Assembly (NCBI GenBank): GCA_016703425.1
Contig: JADJCA010000029.1
Span: forward strand, 310,001 to 374,000
DNA: 64,000 bases
Direction of reading: 5' to 3'
Source: Myxococcales bacterium
GTDB taxonomy: Bacteria > Myxococcota_A > Polyangia > Polyangiales > Polyangiaceae
Shown here: one piece after another, positions 24,546-32,821 of the stretch
Layout of the letters: each line of letters begins with the position of its first letter
Position numbering within the stretch: position 1 is the stretch's first letter
Translations under genes and position numbers: made by a program
Notes under the pieces: generated by a model
The model's input: only the letters and a program-made list of their open reading frames with translations
What the model was told of the DNA's origin: nothing
The model's database searches: none

Positions 24546-25528
24546 CGACTCCTCTGGGGGCGACGCTTGGTAGGGACTCGAGCGCTGGCTTTTCGCGTGC
24601 CGCCCGTCAGCGAACGCACCAGCTCGTAGAGCGCCTTCGTGGTGGGAGGCGCCACGTGCCCGCCCATCTTGCTCACGAGGTCTCCGACGCTTGCGGCCGC
24701 GGCGCCTCCGACAAGCCACGGAACGGTTCCGCAGGCCGCGGCGTACTCCTCGAGCAATTCCCGGGCCCTCACGCGGGTTGGCGGCAAGGTGACGGAGAGC
24801 GCGACGAGCTCGGGTGAAACGGCGGCCACGGTTCCGCGAATCGCCGACGGAGGTGTTCGCGCGCCCAAGAGAACAGGCCTAAAGCCCCAATCGGCCAGGC
24901 GAATCGCTGTGCCCAGCAGGCCGAGTTGGTGTTCGTCGTCGGCGAACGAGCCGAGGACGACGCGCGCGTCCGCTGACGCGCCGGGCGACAAGCGCAAGAG
25001 GTCGCGAAGGAGCGTCTCGAAGCGCTGCGACGCGAAGTGCTCTTGCGCGACGCTCAGCTCGCCGGCGTGCCAACGCTGCCCGATGATGTCGAGCGCCGGC
25101 GCGATGGCGCGGTCGAACACCATCGAGCCCGAACCCATCACGAGCAGTCGTCGGACCTCGGCCTCGAGCGCGTCATCGTCGAAGTGCTCGACGGCGCGCA
25201 CGATGGCCTCGGCCGTCAGCTCGAAAGGGCTCTTCTCGAGCTGCGCCTGACGTTCTCCCCCTCGCCCTCCTCCTCGGCGCGCGAGCAGCACGCCCGCGGC
25301 CTCCGAGGCGGCCATGCCCTCGTCGCACAAGCGTCGCATCTCGCGGACCTCCGCGATCTCCGCCCGTCCGTAGAGCCGATAGCCGGCGTCGGTGCGCTCC
25401 GGCGAAGGGATGCCGTAGCGCCGCTCCCAGGCGCGCAGCGTTGGCTCCGGCACGCCCGTCGCTTCCGCGACGCTCGCGATGCGGAACGGCCCCTCAGCGT
25501 CGGTGGCTCTGTCTTCGCGGTCGACCAT
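24542..25528 (-). CDS. carH: CarH-type B12-dependent photoreceptor repressor
   Basis: A 328-residue protein. The N-terminal MerR-type helix-turn-helix (FRIASVAEATGVPEPTLRAW, then YGIPSPERTDAGYRLYG) is followed by a four-helix bundle and a cobalamin-binding Rossmann domain. It has the Wx9EH motif of CarH proteins (Trp153, Glu163, His164 in RWHAGELSVAQEHF) and an ExHxxG-type motif with the lower-ligand His200 (DDEHQLG). Known CarH tetramers bind DNA with adenosylcobalamin in the dark and dissociate in light, derepressing carotenogenesis. ATG 25528 is used; the promoter region shared with divergent crtI leaves no room for a longer form. Confidence 0.9.
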   Translation of the reverse strand: MVDREDRATDAEGPFRIASVAEATGVPEPTLRAWERRYGIPSPERTDAGYRLYGRAEIAEVREMRRLCDEGMAASEAAGVLLARRGGGRGGERQAQLEKSPFELTAEAIVRAVEHFDDDALEAEVRRLLVMGSGSMVFDRAIAPALDIIGQRWHAGELSVAQEHFASQRFETLLRDLLRLSPGASADARVVLGSFADDEHQLGLLGTAIRLADWGFRPVLLGARTPPSAIRGTVAAVSPELVALSVTLPPTRVRARELLEEYAAACGTVPWLVGGAAAASVGDLVSKMGGHVAPPTTKALYELVRSLTGGTRKASARVPTKRRPQRSR

Positions 25529-25531
25529 GGG

Positions 25532-25569
25532 TTGACGAAGGCTGCTCAAGCCTATACGAACCATATACA
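25532..25569 (+). promoter_or_regulatory. carH-crtI intergenic promoter with candidate CarH operator
   Basis: Only 56 bases separate the divergent carH and crtI starts. TATACG (25553-25558) and TATACA (25564-25569) repeat with an 11-base period, the spacing of the direct repeats bound by known CarH proteins. A TTGACG at 25532-25537 lies 15 bases before the first TATACG and could be a -35 element. Binding here would block both crtI and carH. Support is the repeat spacing and gene context only. Confidence 0.45.
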
Positions 25570-25584
25570 AGAGAAGGTAACTCT

Positions 25585-27076
25585 ATGCAACGAGCGCAAG
25601 CGCGACGCGCGGTGATCATCGGTAGCGGTTTCGGCGGCCTCGCGGCCGCGATTCGGCTCGTGGTGCGCGGATGGGACGTCACGGTGCTCGAGCGCCATGA
25701 GCAGCCGGGCGGCCGAGCCCGCGTGTTTCGCGAGAATGGCTTCACCTTCGACGCCGGGCCGACGGTGATCACGGCGCCATTTCTCTTCGAAGAGCTGTGG
25801 GCGCTCTGCGGGAAGCGCATGAGCGACACCATCGATCTTCGCCCCGTTGACCCGTTCTATCGGATCCGATTTCACGATGGCGAGGTCTTCGACTATTCGG
25901 GCGACGCAGCGCGGATGCGAGAGCAGATCGCGGCCCTCTCGCCCGGCGACGTCGAAGGCTACGAACGCTTCGTGGCGATGAGCGAAGACATCTTCAAGAT
26001 CGGCTTCGAGCAGCTCGCGCACGTCCCCTTCGGCTCCTGGACCGACATGGCGAAGATCGCCCCCCAGATGGTTCGCCTCGAGAGCTATCGCACCGTCTAC
26101 GGGCTCGTTTCGAAGTTCATCAAGAACGAGAAGCTCCGGCAGGTGATGTCGTTTCACCCTCTATTGGTCGGCGGTAACCCCTTCAAAACGACGTCGATCT
26201 ACAGCCTCATTCCCTACCTCGAGCGCAAATGGGGAGTGCACTTTCCCATCGGAGGGACTGGCGCGCTCGTGAATGGACTCGTCTCGCTCCTCGAAGGGCA
26301 AGGAGGCCGACTGCGCACCGGGGCGACCGTCGAGGAGATTCTCGTGGAGCAGGGACGAGTCGCCGGCGTGCGTCTCGAAGGCGGCGAGATCGTACCCGCC
26401 GAGATCGTCGTCTCCAACGCCGACTCGGCCTTCACCTACCGTCGCCTTCTGCCGCCAGAGGTGCGCCGCCGTTGGACCGACCGCAAGCTCGAGCGGGCGC
26501 GCTATTCCATGAGCCTCTTCGTCTGGTACTTCGGCACCGATCGCCTGTACGGCGACGTGGCCCACCACACCATCATGCTCGGCCCTCGCTACAAGGAGCT
26601 GCTCACGGACATCTTTGAGCGTCATGTCTTGTCGGAGGACTTCAGCCTCTATCTCCACCGACCGACGGCCACGGATCCGGGGCTGGCGCCGCCTGGAGGC
26701 GAGACGTTCTACGTGCTCTCGCCGGTGCCGCACCTGGACGCCAGCGTCGACTGGGCCACGCGCGCCGAGCCGTACCGTCGGGCTATCGCTGCGGCGCTCG
26801 AGCGGAGCGTGCTGCCGGGCCTCTCCAAGCACATCGTCGCGTCCCCGGGTGATAACCCCGGTCCACTTCAAAGAAGAGTTGCTGAGCGAGCGCGGCGCGG
26901 CTTTCGGGCTCGAGCCCGTCTTGACCCAGAGCGCATGGTTTCGGCCCCACAATCGGAGCGAAGACGTCGACGGGCTCTTCCTCGTCGGCGCTGGGACGCA
27001 CCCCGGCGCCGGCGTCCCCGGTGTCCTCTCCTCGGCGCGCGTCCTCGATGGGCTCATTCCCGATGCCGCCGCTTAG
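25585..27076 (+). pseudogene. crtI: Phytoene desaturase, split by a one-base frameshift
   Basis: About 497 codons once the frame is repaired. The N-terminus is the FAD dinucleotide fold, AVIIGSGFGGLAAAIRL, then the family segment GFTFDAGPTVIT and IYSLIPYLERKWGVHFPIGG. The reading frame is lost at a C4 run (26843-26846): removing one C gives VASRVITPVHFKEELL and restores the CrtI ending GLFLVGAGTHPGAGVPG. Unrepaired, translation runs out of frame to 27093. The enzyme converts phytoene to lycopene or neurosporene. It starts after an AGAAGG site and its end overlaps crtB. Whether the lesion is real or a sequence error cannot be decided here. Confidence 0.85.
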
Positions 27077-28013
27077 CTCCGAGGCCCTCGTGAAGGTCAA
27101 TGCGCAGGACTTGGCCGCGTGCCGCGCGCTCCTTGCGGCGGGCTCCAAGAGCTTCGCCATGGCGGCCCTCTTGCTTCCGAGGCGCGTCCGCGATTCGGCC
27201 ACCGTCGTCTACGCGTTTTGTCGCGTCGCCGACGACGCCGTGGACGCCGACCCCGACGCGTCGATGAGCACGGTGGACGCGCTGCGCGAGCGCCTGCAGC
27301 GCGTCTACGCGGGGGCCCCTGACGACTCGCCGGTCGATCGCGCGCTCGCGGCCGTCGTCGCGAACGGTCGAGTTCCCTTTGCGCTGCTGGACGCGCTCCT
27401 CGAAGGCTTCGCGTGGGACGCGACGGCGCGGCGTTACGAAACCTTGGACGAGCTCTATGCGTACGCGGCCCGGGTCGCCGGCGCCGTGGGCGCCATCATG
27501 ACGGTGCTGATGGGGCCGCGGCAGCCGCAGGTGTTGGCGCGCGCCTGCGATCTCGGGGTGGCGATGCAGCTCACCAACGTGGCTCGCGACGTTGGCGAAG
27601 ACGCGGCGCGCGGTCGTGTCTACCTGCCGCTGGCCTGGCTGCGAGAGGAAGGCGTCGACGTTGACCGTTGGCTCGCGGAGCCCAAGCCGACGGTCGCCGT
27701 GGCGGCCGTCGTTGAGCGATTGCTGCGCACGGCCGAAGAGCTCTACGCGCGCGCCGACGAGGGCATCGGCTGCCTGCCGCGCGATTGCCGGACGTCGATC
27801 CGGGCGGCGCGACTCATCTACGCGGACATCGGCCGCGTCGTGGCGAAAAATGGCTTCGACTCGGTCACCCAGCGCGCCTACGTCTCGCGAGGGCGCAAGC
27901 TCTGGCTGCTCCTTCGTTCCCTTGGTGCACGCTTCTGGCGGACGACGCCCACCGTGGCGCCGGCGCTCGGGCCGACGCGCTTTCTCGTTCGGGCCTGCGA
28001 GGACGCGCCGTGA
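27063..28013 (+). CDS. crtB: Phytoene synthase
   Basis: A 316-residue trans-isoprenyl diphosphate synthase. Both aspartate-rich motifs are present: CRVADDAVDADPD (first DDxxD) and NVARDVGEDAARGRVYLP (second), plus the family segments SKSFAMAALLLP and YAARVAGAVGAIMTVLMG. It joins two geranylgeranyl diphosphates to phytoene. ATG 27063 lies 14 bases inside the end of crtI, and the stop overlaps the start of the cyclase gene by GTGA, so the three are translationally coupled. Length is normal for the family. Confidence 0.95.
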   Translation: MPPLSSEALVKVNAQDLAACRALLAAGSKSFAMAALLLPRRVRDSATVVYAFCRVADDAVDADPDASMSTVDALRERLQRVYAGAPDDSPVDRALAAVVANGRVPFALLDALLEGFAWDATARRYETLDELYAYAARVAGAVGAIMTVLMGPRQPQVLARACDLGVAMQLTNVARDVGEDAARGRVYLPLAWLREEGVDVDRWLAEPKPTVAVAAVVERLLRTAEELYARADEGIGCLPRDCRTSIRAARLIYADIGRVVAKNGFDSVTQRAYVSRGRKLWLLLRSLGARFWRTTPTVAPALGPTRFLVRACEDAP

Positions 28014-29440
28014 ATCGCGCCGCGGAGCAAGCGTTCGGCGTCGTCCGCGAACGTGGTGGCGTCGAGCTCTCGGAGCGTTTGCTGCACCTCGAGCGGCTCC
28101 GCGAGTCGCGGCTGCAGCCCCCGTCAGCAGCGCCGCCGCCACCGCGCGACGACGACTCCGTGGACGTCGACGTCGTCATCGCCGGCGGCGGCTTGTGGTC
28201 GCTCCTCGCGCCGCTGCTCCGCGCCCGCGGCGTCTCCGTCATGGTCGCCGACCGCGCGCGCGCCGCGCAATCGCACCGCGAGTGGAACGCCAGCGGCGCC
28301 GAGCTGGCGCGGCTCGTCTCGCTCGGTTTGATGACCGAAGCCGAACTGCGCGAGCTCGTCGTCGCACGATACGACTACGGCACCTGTCGATTTGCTGGCG
28401 GCGGCGACTATCCCATCCGCGGCGTGCTCGATGAAGCCGTCGATGCGAAGGGGCTGCTCGAACACGGCCGGCGTCTCGGTGAGGCGCGGGCCGTTCGGTA
28501 CCTCGACGGGCGCATCGTGGGCTCGCACTCCGTTGGGGGAGCTCGAGTTCGTGTGCGAACGACGTCCGGTGGCGTATCGGAAGACCTCGTGGCCAAGGTC
28601 CTCGTCGATGCCCGCGGCGCCGCGAGTCCCTACGCGACCGCTGATCTGGTGTGCCCGACCGTCGGCGGTGTCGTCTCGGGCCTGCGCGAAGGCCTCGGTC
28701 CTTGCGAGATGAACCCGCGCGTCGGAGACATCCTCGCCACCATCGACGGCATCGACGAAGGTCGGCAGCACATCTGGGAGGCCTTCCCCGGGCGCACGGG
28801 CGAGACGACCGTCTACCTCTTCTACTACGCCAAGGCGAGCGAGCCCCTTAGCCTCCTCGAACTCTACGCCCGCTTCTTTCGCACGCTGCCTAGCTACAAG
28901 CGCGGTGACGCCGCGTTGCTGCGGCCCACCTTCGGACTCATCCCCGGTTGGTCGCGACTCTCGCCGGCGCCACGGCCTCCGCCGGGGAACGTGGTCCTCG
29001 TCGGTGATGCGGCGGCGCGGCACTCACCGCTGACCTATTGCGGCTTCGGAGCCACCCTTCGTTCACTCGGCCTCGCGACGGAGCGAATCGCGGGCATGGT
29101 TTCCGGCGAGCGCCCCTCGGGTGCCGCCGTGGTCGACGACGCAAGCGTTCACTCGCTCTCCGGTGCGCTCGCCCACATGATGGCCTCCCGCAGCATGGCC
29201 GGGGGCGAACTGAACGGCCTCCTGGACGCGGCCTTTCGCACGCTCTTCGAGATGGGTGAGGGGCACTATGCCGCGCTCCTGCGCGACGAGATGGCGCCAG
29301 CCGACTTCATCGCGTTCTTGCGTCGCACCGCCACGAGGCACCCCGCCGTATGGCGTCAGGTCATCCGCGGTCTCGGCCCCGTCACCGCTGGCCGTTGGGG
29401 ACTCGGCGCTGTCCGCGCGATGTGGACCGCGAGTGCGTAG
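28010..29440 (+). CDS. FAD-dependent lycopene cyclase-like protein (CruA type)
   Basis: A 476-residue flavoprotein. After a 50-residue lead there is VDVVIAGGGLWSLLAPLLRA (dinucleotide-binding fold), then SHREWNASGAELARLVSLGL. Near the C-terminus is VVLVGDAAARHSPLTYCGFG, the FAD-contact segment, which in this form resembles CruA/CruP lycopene cyclases. Position directly after crtI-crtB supports a cyclase; another FAD-dependent carotenoid enzyme is possible. The GTG start overlaps the crtB stop (GTGA). The 3' end overlaps the tail of the opposite-strand crtZ-like gene by 59 bp. Cyclisation of one end of lycopene is inferred. Confidence 0.65.
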   Translation: MNRAAEQAFGVVRERGGVELSERLLHLERLRESRLQPPSAAPPPPRDDDSVDVDVVIAGGGLWSLLAPLLRARGVSVMVADRARAAQSHREWNASGAELARLVSLGLMTEAELRELVVARYDYGTCRFAGGGDYPIRGVLDEAVDAKGLLEHGRRLGEARAVRYLDGRIVGSHSVGGARVRVRTTSGGVSEDLVAKVLVDARGAASPYATADLVCPTVGGVVSGLREGLGPCEMNPRVGDILATIDGIDEGRQHIWEAFPGRTGETTVYLFYYAKASEPLSLLELYARFFRTLPSYKRGDAALLRPTFGLIPGWSRLSPAPRPPPGNVVLVGDAAARHSPLTYCGFGATLRSLGLATERIAGMVSGERPSGAAVVDDASVHSLSGALAHMMASRSMAGGELNGLLDAAFRTLFEMGEGHYAALLRDEMAPADFIAFLRRTATRHPAVWRQVIRGLGPVTAGRWGLGAVRAMWTASA

Positions 29441-29945
29441 TGCCGCGCGCATCGTCGCTCTTCTGCGCGAGCGAGCGCTCGGCGCGTCTTAGTTCGAGGG
29501 GCCCGAGGAAGAACCCGTAGGGAGGCCCGCCCGAGAGGCCCGTGTGGTGCACCAAGTGAGCGCGTACGACTGTGCGAAGGTATCGAGAGCGAAGCAGAAT
29601 GCGTACCGGGAGCCGATGATGCACGAGCCCGTCGTGAACAATGAGGTAAGCGAGGCCGAAGAGCGTCATGCCGAGGCCGGTGCCGAAGACGACCTCTCGC
29701 ATCACGGTCGGCTCCGCGAGGCACCCGTAGAGGATGAACGCGATGGCGAAGGGGGCGTGCGTCACGCTCAGCACGTCGTTGGCTTCGAAGCGACCGCGCC
29801 GCGCCTCGTGGTGCGACGCGTGGACGAACCACAAGCTGCGATGCCAGACGCGCCCGTGAAGGAACGCGGCCCACAGGTCCATGGCGAGCGCGGCGGCGAG
29901 CGCCGTGGGGACAAAGACAAGGGCATGCATCAAGCTGGAGCTCAT
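29382..29945 (-). CDS. crtZ: Beta-carotene hydroxylase-like di-iron membrane protein
   Basis: A 187-residue membrane protein of the fatty-acid-hydroxylase/CrtZ type. The histidine ligands appear as HGRVWH, HASHHEARRG, HDGLVHH and HLVHHTGL, between four hydrophobic segments (for example FVPTALAAALAMDLWAAFLH). These eight or more His bind two irons for O2-dependent ring hydroxylation. The C-terminal 30 residues beyond SLAQKS are Arg/Ser-rich, overlap the cyclase gene and may be dispensable. Transcribed opposite to its neighbours; only 17 bp separate its start from the acyltransferase start. The product would carry a 3-hydroxy-beta ring if the cyclase makes one. Confidence 0.85.
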   Translation of the reverse strand: MSSSLMHALVFVPTALAAALAMDLWAAFLHGRVWHRSLWFVHASHHEARRGRFEANDVLSVTHAPFAIAFILYGCLAEPTVMREVVFGTGLGMTLFGLAYLIVHDGLVHHRLPVRILLRSRYLRTVVRAHLVHHTGLSGGPPYGFFLGPLELRRAERSLAQKSDDARGTTHSRSTSRGQRRVPNGQR

Positions 29946-29962
29946 GTGACCTCGGTGGCGCT

Positions 29963-30703
29963 GTGATTCCTGCGGCCAAGAGCGACCTCTTCGGACGCTT
30001 CTTCTCGCTTCATGCCGAGCGCCGGTTGCGCGCCGCCTTCTCCTCGGTTGGGGTTCGCGGTCTCGATCGACTCGCCGCAGCCACCGGGGCCGGCCCCGTG
30101 CTCGTCGTGTCGAACCACACGGCCTGGTGGGACCCGCTCGTCGCCATCGCGCTCTCGTACCGCGTGCTCCACGTGGACGCGTACGCCCTCATGGACGCAA
30201 AGAACCTCCGACGCTTCCCCTTCTTCGCCAAGGTCGGGGCCTTCGGCGTCGACCTCGACGACCCCGCCGACGGCGCGCGCGCCCTCCGCTACGCGAAGAA
30301 GCTCCTCGATCATGAGCAGAAGAGGCTCCTTTGGATCTTCCCCCAGGGGGCGGAGCGGCCCGTGACCGAGCGGCCCCTCGGCTTCAAGGCCGGGAGCGCC
30401 CATATCGCGCGCGCGTCGCGGGCCGTGACGGTGATCCCCATTGGACTTCGCTACGAGATGCGGAGCGCCCCTCTGCCAGAGCTCTTCGTGTCCGTCGGAG
30501 AACCGGTGCTCACCAAGACCCTCGCCGCGCAAGAGGAGGGCGTCACCCAAGCGCTCGACGTCATCGAGCGTTCGCTCGTCGCCGGCACAACGGGGGCAGA
30601 CTTCGCCCCGTTGTTCGCCGGAAGCCAAAGGCGACCTGGGGTCGACGTGGCGGCCCGCATCTTGTCGTGGCTGACAGCGCCGCGACGCCTCGGCGAACGC
30701 TGA
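29963..30703 (+). CDS. Lysophospholipid-acyltransferase-family protein
   Basis: A 246-residue PlsC-family acyltransferase. The catalytic HX4D is SNHTAWWDP (about residues 51-59), and the second motif, LLWIFPQGAERP, takes the place of the usual FPEGTRS; VIPIGLRYE matches the later conserved Pro. It starts at GTG 29963. In carotenoid clusters such enzymes acylate the sugar of carotenoid glycosides, for which the adjacent glycosyltransferase would supply the acceptor. A general lipid role is the alternative. Ends 5 bp from the convergent glycosyltransferase stop. Confidence 0.8.
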   Translation: MIPAAKSDLFGRFFSLHAERRLRAAFSSVGVRGLDRLAAATGAGPVLVVSNHTAWWDPLVAIALSYRVLHVDAYALMDAKNLRRFPFFAKVGAFGVDLDDPADGARALRYAKKLLDHEQKRLLWIFPQGAERPVTERPLGFKAGSAHIARASRAVTVIPIGLRYEMRSAPLPELFVSVGEPVLTKTLAAQEEGVTQALDVIERSLVAGTTGADFAPLFAGSQRRPGVDVAARILSWLTAPRRLGER

Positions 30704-30708
30704 GGGGA

Positions 30709-31880
30709 TCATCCGTCGACCTCGGCGGTGCCGTTTCGCACGATGAGCGGGGTGCCGCGCCACACGACGCGTCGTGAAGCGAGGGCACCCACGAAGGCCG
30801 TGAGCAACAAGAGGTCCGCGGCGAGCGTGAGCCAGGCAAGCCTCGCCAGAGACGCGAGCGACGTCGGCTGCCGTGACGAGGCGCGCGCTACGGCGGCGAC
30901 GCTCACGCGGGTAAGGAGGACCACCATCGCCGTCTCGCTGGCGGCGGAAGTGTCGCCGCCGATGGCCAAGAGCGCGCTCAGCACGAGGAGGATTGGCGTG
31001 CACGCGAAGAGGAGCGGATACGAAGGCAAGAGGTGAGCGCGCTGCGCGCGGATCACCGTGATCCAGCGGCGGTAGCGCGCCCAAACCTCGCGGACACTGC
31101 GGCCCTTTGCCAGCGACCGAACCGGCTCGACTAAAACGGTGATGCGCCCGCCTCGTTGCGTGATCCGCCGCGCCAGGTCCATGTCCTCGCCGAGCGTCGC
31201 AACAAACGAGTGCGGGTCGAGGTCCGCGTAGAGCTCGCGTCGCACCGCGAAGCACTTTCCAACCATGCCTCTGTCGTCCAGCCGCGAGAGCAGCGCGAAG
31301 GCGTGGAGCGAGCCCCTAAGATCGTGGCGCTGAGATGGTCTGCCAACGTTCGGGGTTCCGTTTCGACCGGTACGGCCCATGCGACGTCGCTCTCGCCGGT
31401 GGCAATAGGGCCGAGCAATCCTGCGAGCGAGCTTTCGTCCAGCTCAACGTCGCTGTCGACCACAGCGAGAAGCTGCCCAGGCCGACGCGGCAAGGCCGAG
31501 AGGGCCCGCGCGATCTGGTCGGCCTTCTTGTTGGCCTTCGTGGCTCCCGTGATGAGGCACGCGGCGTCGACACCTTCGCCGCGAAGCTCCTCGGCAACAG
31601 CTTCTGCGCACGGGTACGCGGCATCGTCGATCGACGCCAAGAGAAACCGCACCGACGCGTCCCGTGGCACATGCCGCGACGAGGCGAGGCTTCGGTAGAG
31701 CTCGGGCTCGGCGCCGGCTGCTGGCCGCAAGAGAACGAGCGGCCCCGCGTCCGTTGTGACTTGGGCGGAAACGCTCAGGCGGGCGCTGCGCCGAGCCACG
31801 ACGGCGTAGAGCGCCACGGCCACCGGCGCGAGGCTCCAGGCCTGGACAAGGAGGCGCAGGTTCAACGGGCGCTCCCACAT
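30709..31880 (-). pseudogene. Family 2/21-type glycosyltransferase, split by a one-base frameshift
   Basis: About 390 codons when repaired. N-terminal membrane helix (LVQAWSLAPVAVALYAVV), nucleotide-sugar strand LLAVVDSDVELDE (DxD), then the acid ATLGEDMDLARRI and RYRRW ([QR]XXRW) and C-terminal membrane helices, the pattern of ceramide-glucosyltransferase/HpnI-like enzymes. The frame breaks at the C4 run 31313-31316 (plus strand): one extra base would give SATILGGSLHAFALL, joining both halves. In this cluster it likely glycosylates a 1'-hydroxy carotenoid. The start overlaps the crtC end by 19 bp. Confidence 0.8.
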
Positions 31881-32821
31881 TTGAAGGCCGCGAGGCCGCG
31901 CACCCACGGCGCCCGCCATCGGTCGAGCGACAGGGTCTCGTGAACAGAAAGGACGCGCTCCCCGTGGAACGACGCGGATACCAAGTCGCGCGCGTAGAAC
32001 GGCCCGTCTTCGAGGCTCCGGTGCAGCGTCGGCGCCCGTCCGCGGTCGCTTTGGGCTCGTCGCTCGAGCTGCCAGCGCGACGTCGGGAGCGCGAAAGACT
32101 CGGCGTTCGAGAGGGCCTCGACGCCGCGGTGCGACGCGACCATCGCGACGCGTGACGCCGCCAAGCGGCCGTCTTTGGTCATCGCGTCGTAGGTGATGGC
32201 GGTCCCAGCGCCGAGCCGCGCGCGCGACCACGTCCAACGGGAAAACGACTCTTCGAGGGGCACGCGACCGGCGTTCGCGTCGTGATAGCCGTGGCCCGCG
32301 AACCGCAGAGAGGGCTCCTCGAAGGCGACCTCGGCTCGTCCCGCTGGAGCGACGGGCCACCAGAGGTGGTCGCCTCGCTCGTCTAGCGCGTGAGCCTCGC
32401 CGCCTCCGTACTCCGGCCGAAAGACGACGGTCCCGCGAATGGCGCCGCCATGGAACAGCCCGCCGAAGGGCGTTTGGCGTTCGTCGATGCGGACGACGAG
32501 CGCGTCACCTTCCCAGCCGATGGTGCTTCGGCCGAGCGCTAGCCCGTCTCGGCTGCGGCTCTCTTTGGCAATGGCGCGCTCGTTGTAGGACCAACGTCGC
32601 GAGCCTCGCGTCGACCCGTAGAGCGCCACGTTCAGCGAGCAGAACTCGAGCGGCTCCGCGAGAGGGCCCTGCCGCCGCCGCCTCGCTGCGTAGCGCGGTG
32701 AAAAGGGCGAACCGAGGAGGGCGATCAGGACCAGCGCGGTCGCGCCGTCGTCGCTCAGGACGTCGAGGTAGTGCCACTGATAGCCGCCGAACGGGACCGG
32801 CCGATCGAAGTCAGGTCCCGG
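31862..32821 (-). CDS. crtC: Carotenoid 1,2-hydratase, start unresolved
   Basis: About 320 codons of clear CrtC (hydroxyneurosporene synthase) sequence, beginning FDRPVPFGGYQWHYLDVLSD and including SLNVALYG, RWSYNERAIAK, GHGYHDANAGR and FSRWTWSRARLG. It adds water across the 1,2 double bond of an acyclic carotenoid end. Oddly, no ATG, GTG or TTG occurs in this frame between 33121 and well inside the conserved region, so the left-hand boundary given is where homology-like sequence begins. A non-canonical start or a further indel near the crtD stop is possible. Overlaps the crtD 3' end by 67 bp. Confidence 0.75.
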   Translation of the reverse strand, partial: PGPDFDRPVPFGGYQWHYLDVLSDDGATALVLIALLGSPFSPRYAARRRRQGPLAEPLEFCSLNVALYGSTRGSRRWSYNERAIAKESRSRDGLALGRSTIGWEGDALVVRIDERQTPFGGLFHGGAIRGTVVFRPEYGGGEAHALDERGDHLWWPVAPAGRAEVAFEEPSLRFAGHGYHDANAGRVPLEESFSRWTWSRARLGAGTAITYDAMTKDGRLAASRVAMVASHRGVEALSNAESFALPTSRWQLERRAQSDRGRAPTLHRSLEDGPFYARDLVSASFHGERVLSVHETLSLDRWRAPWVRGLAAFKCGSAR

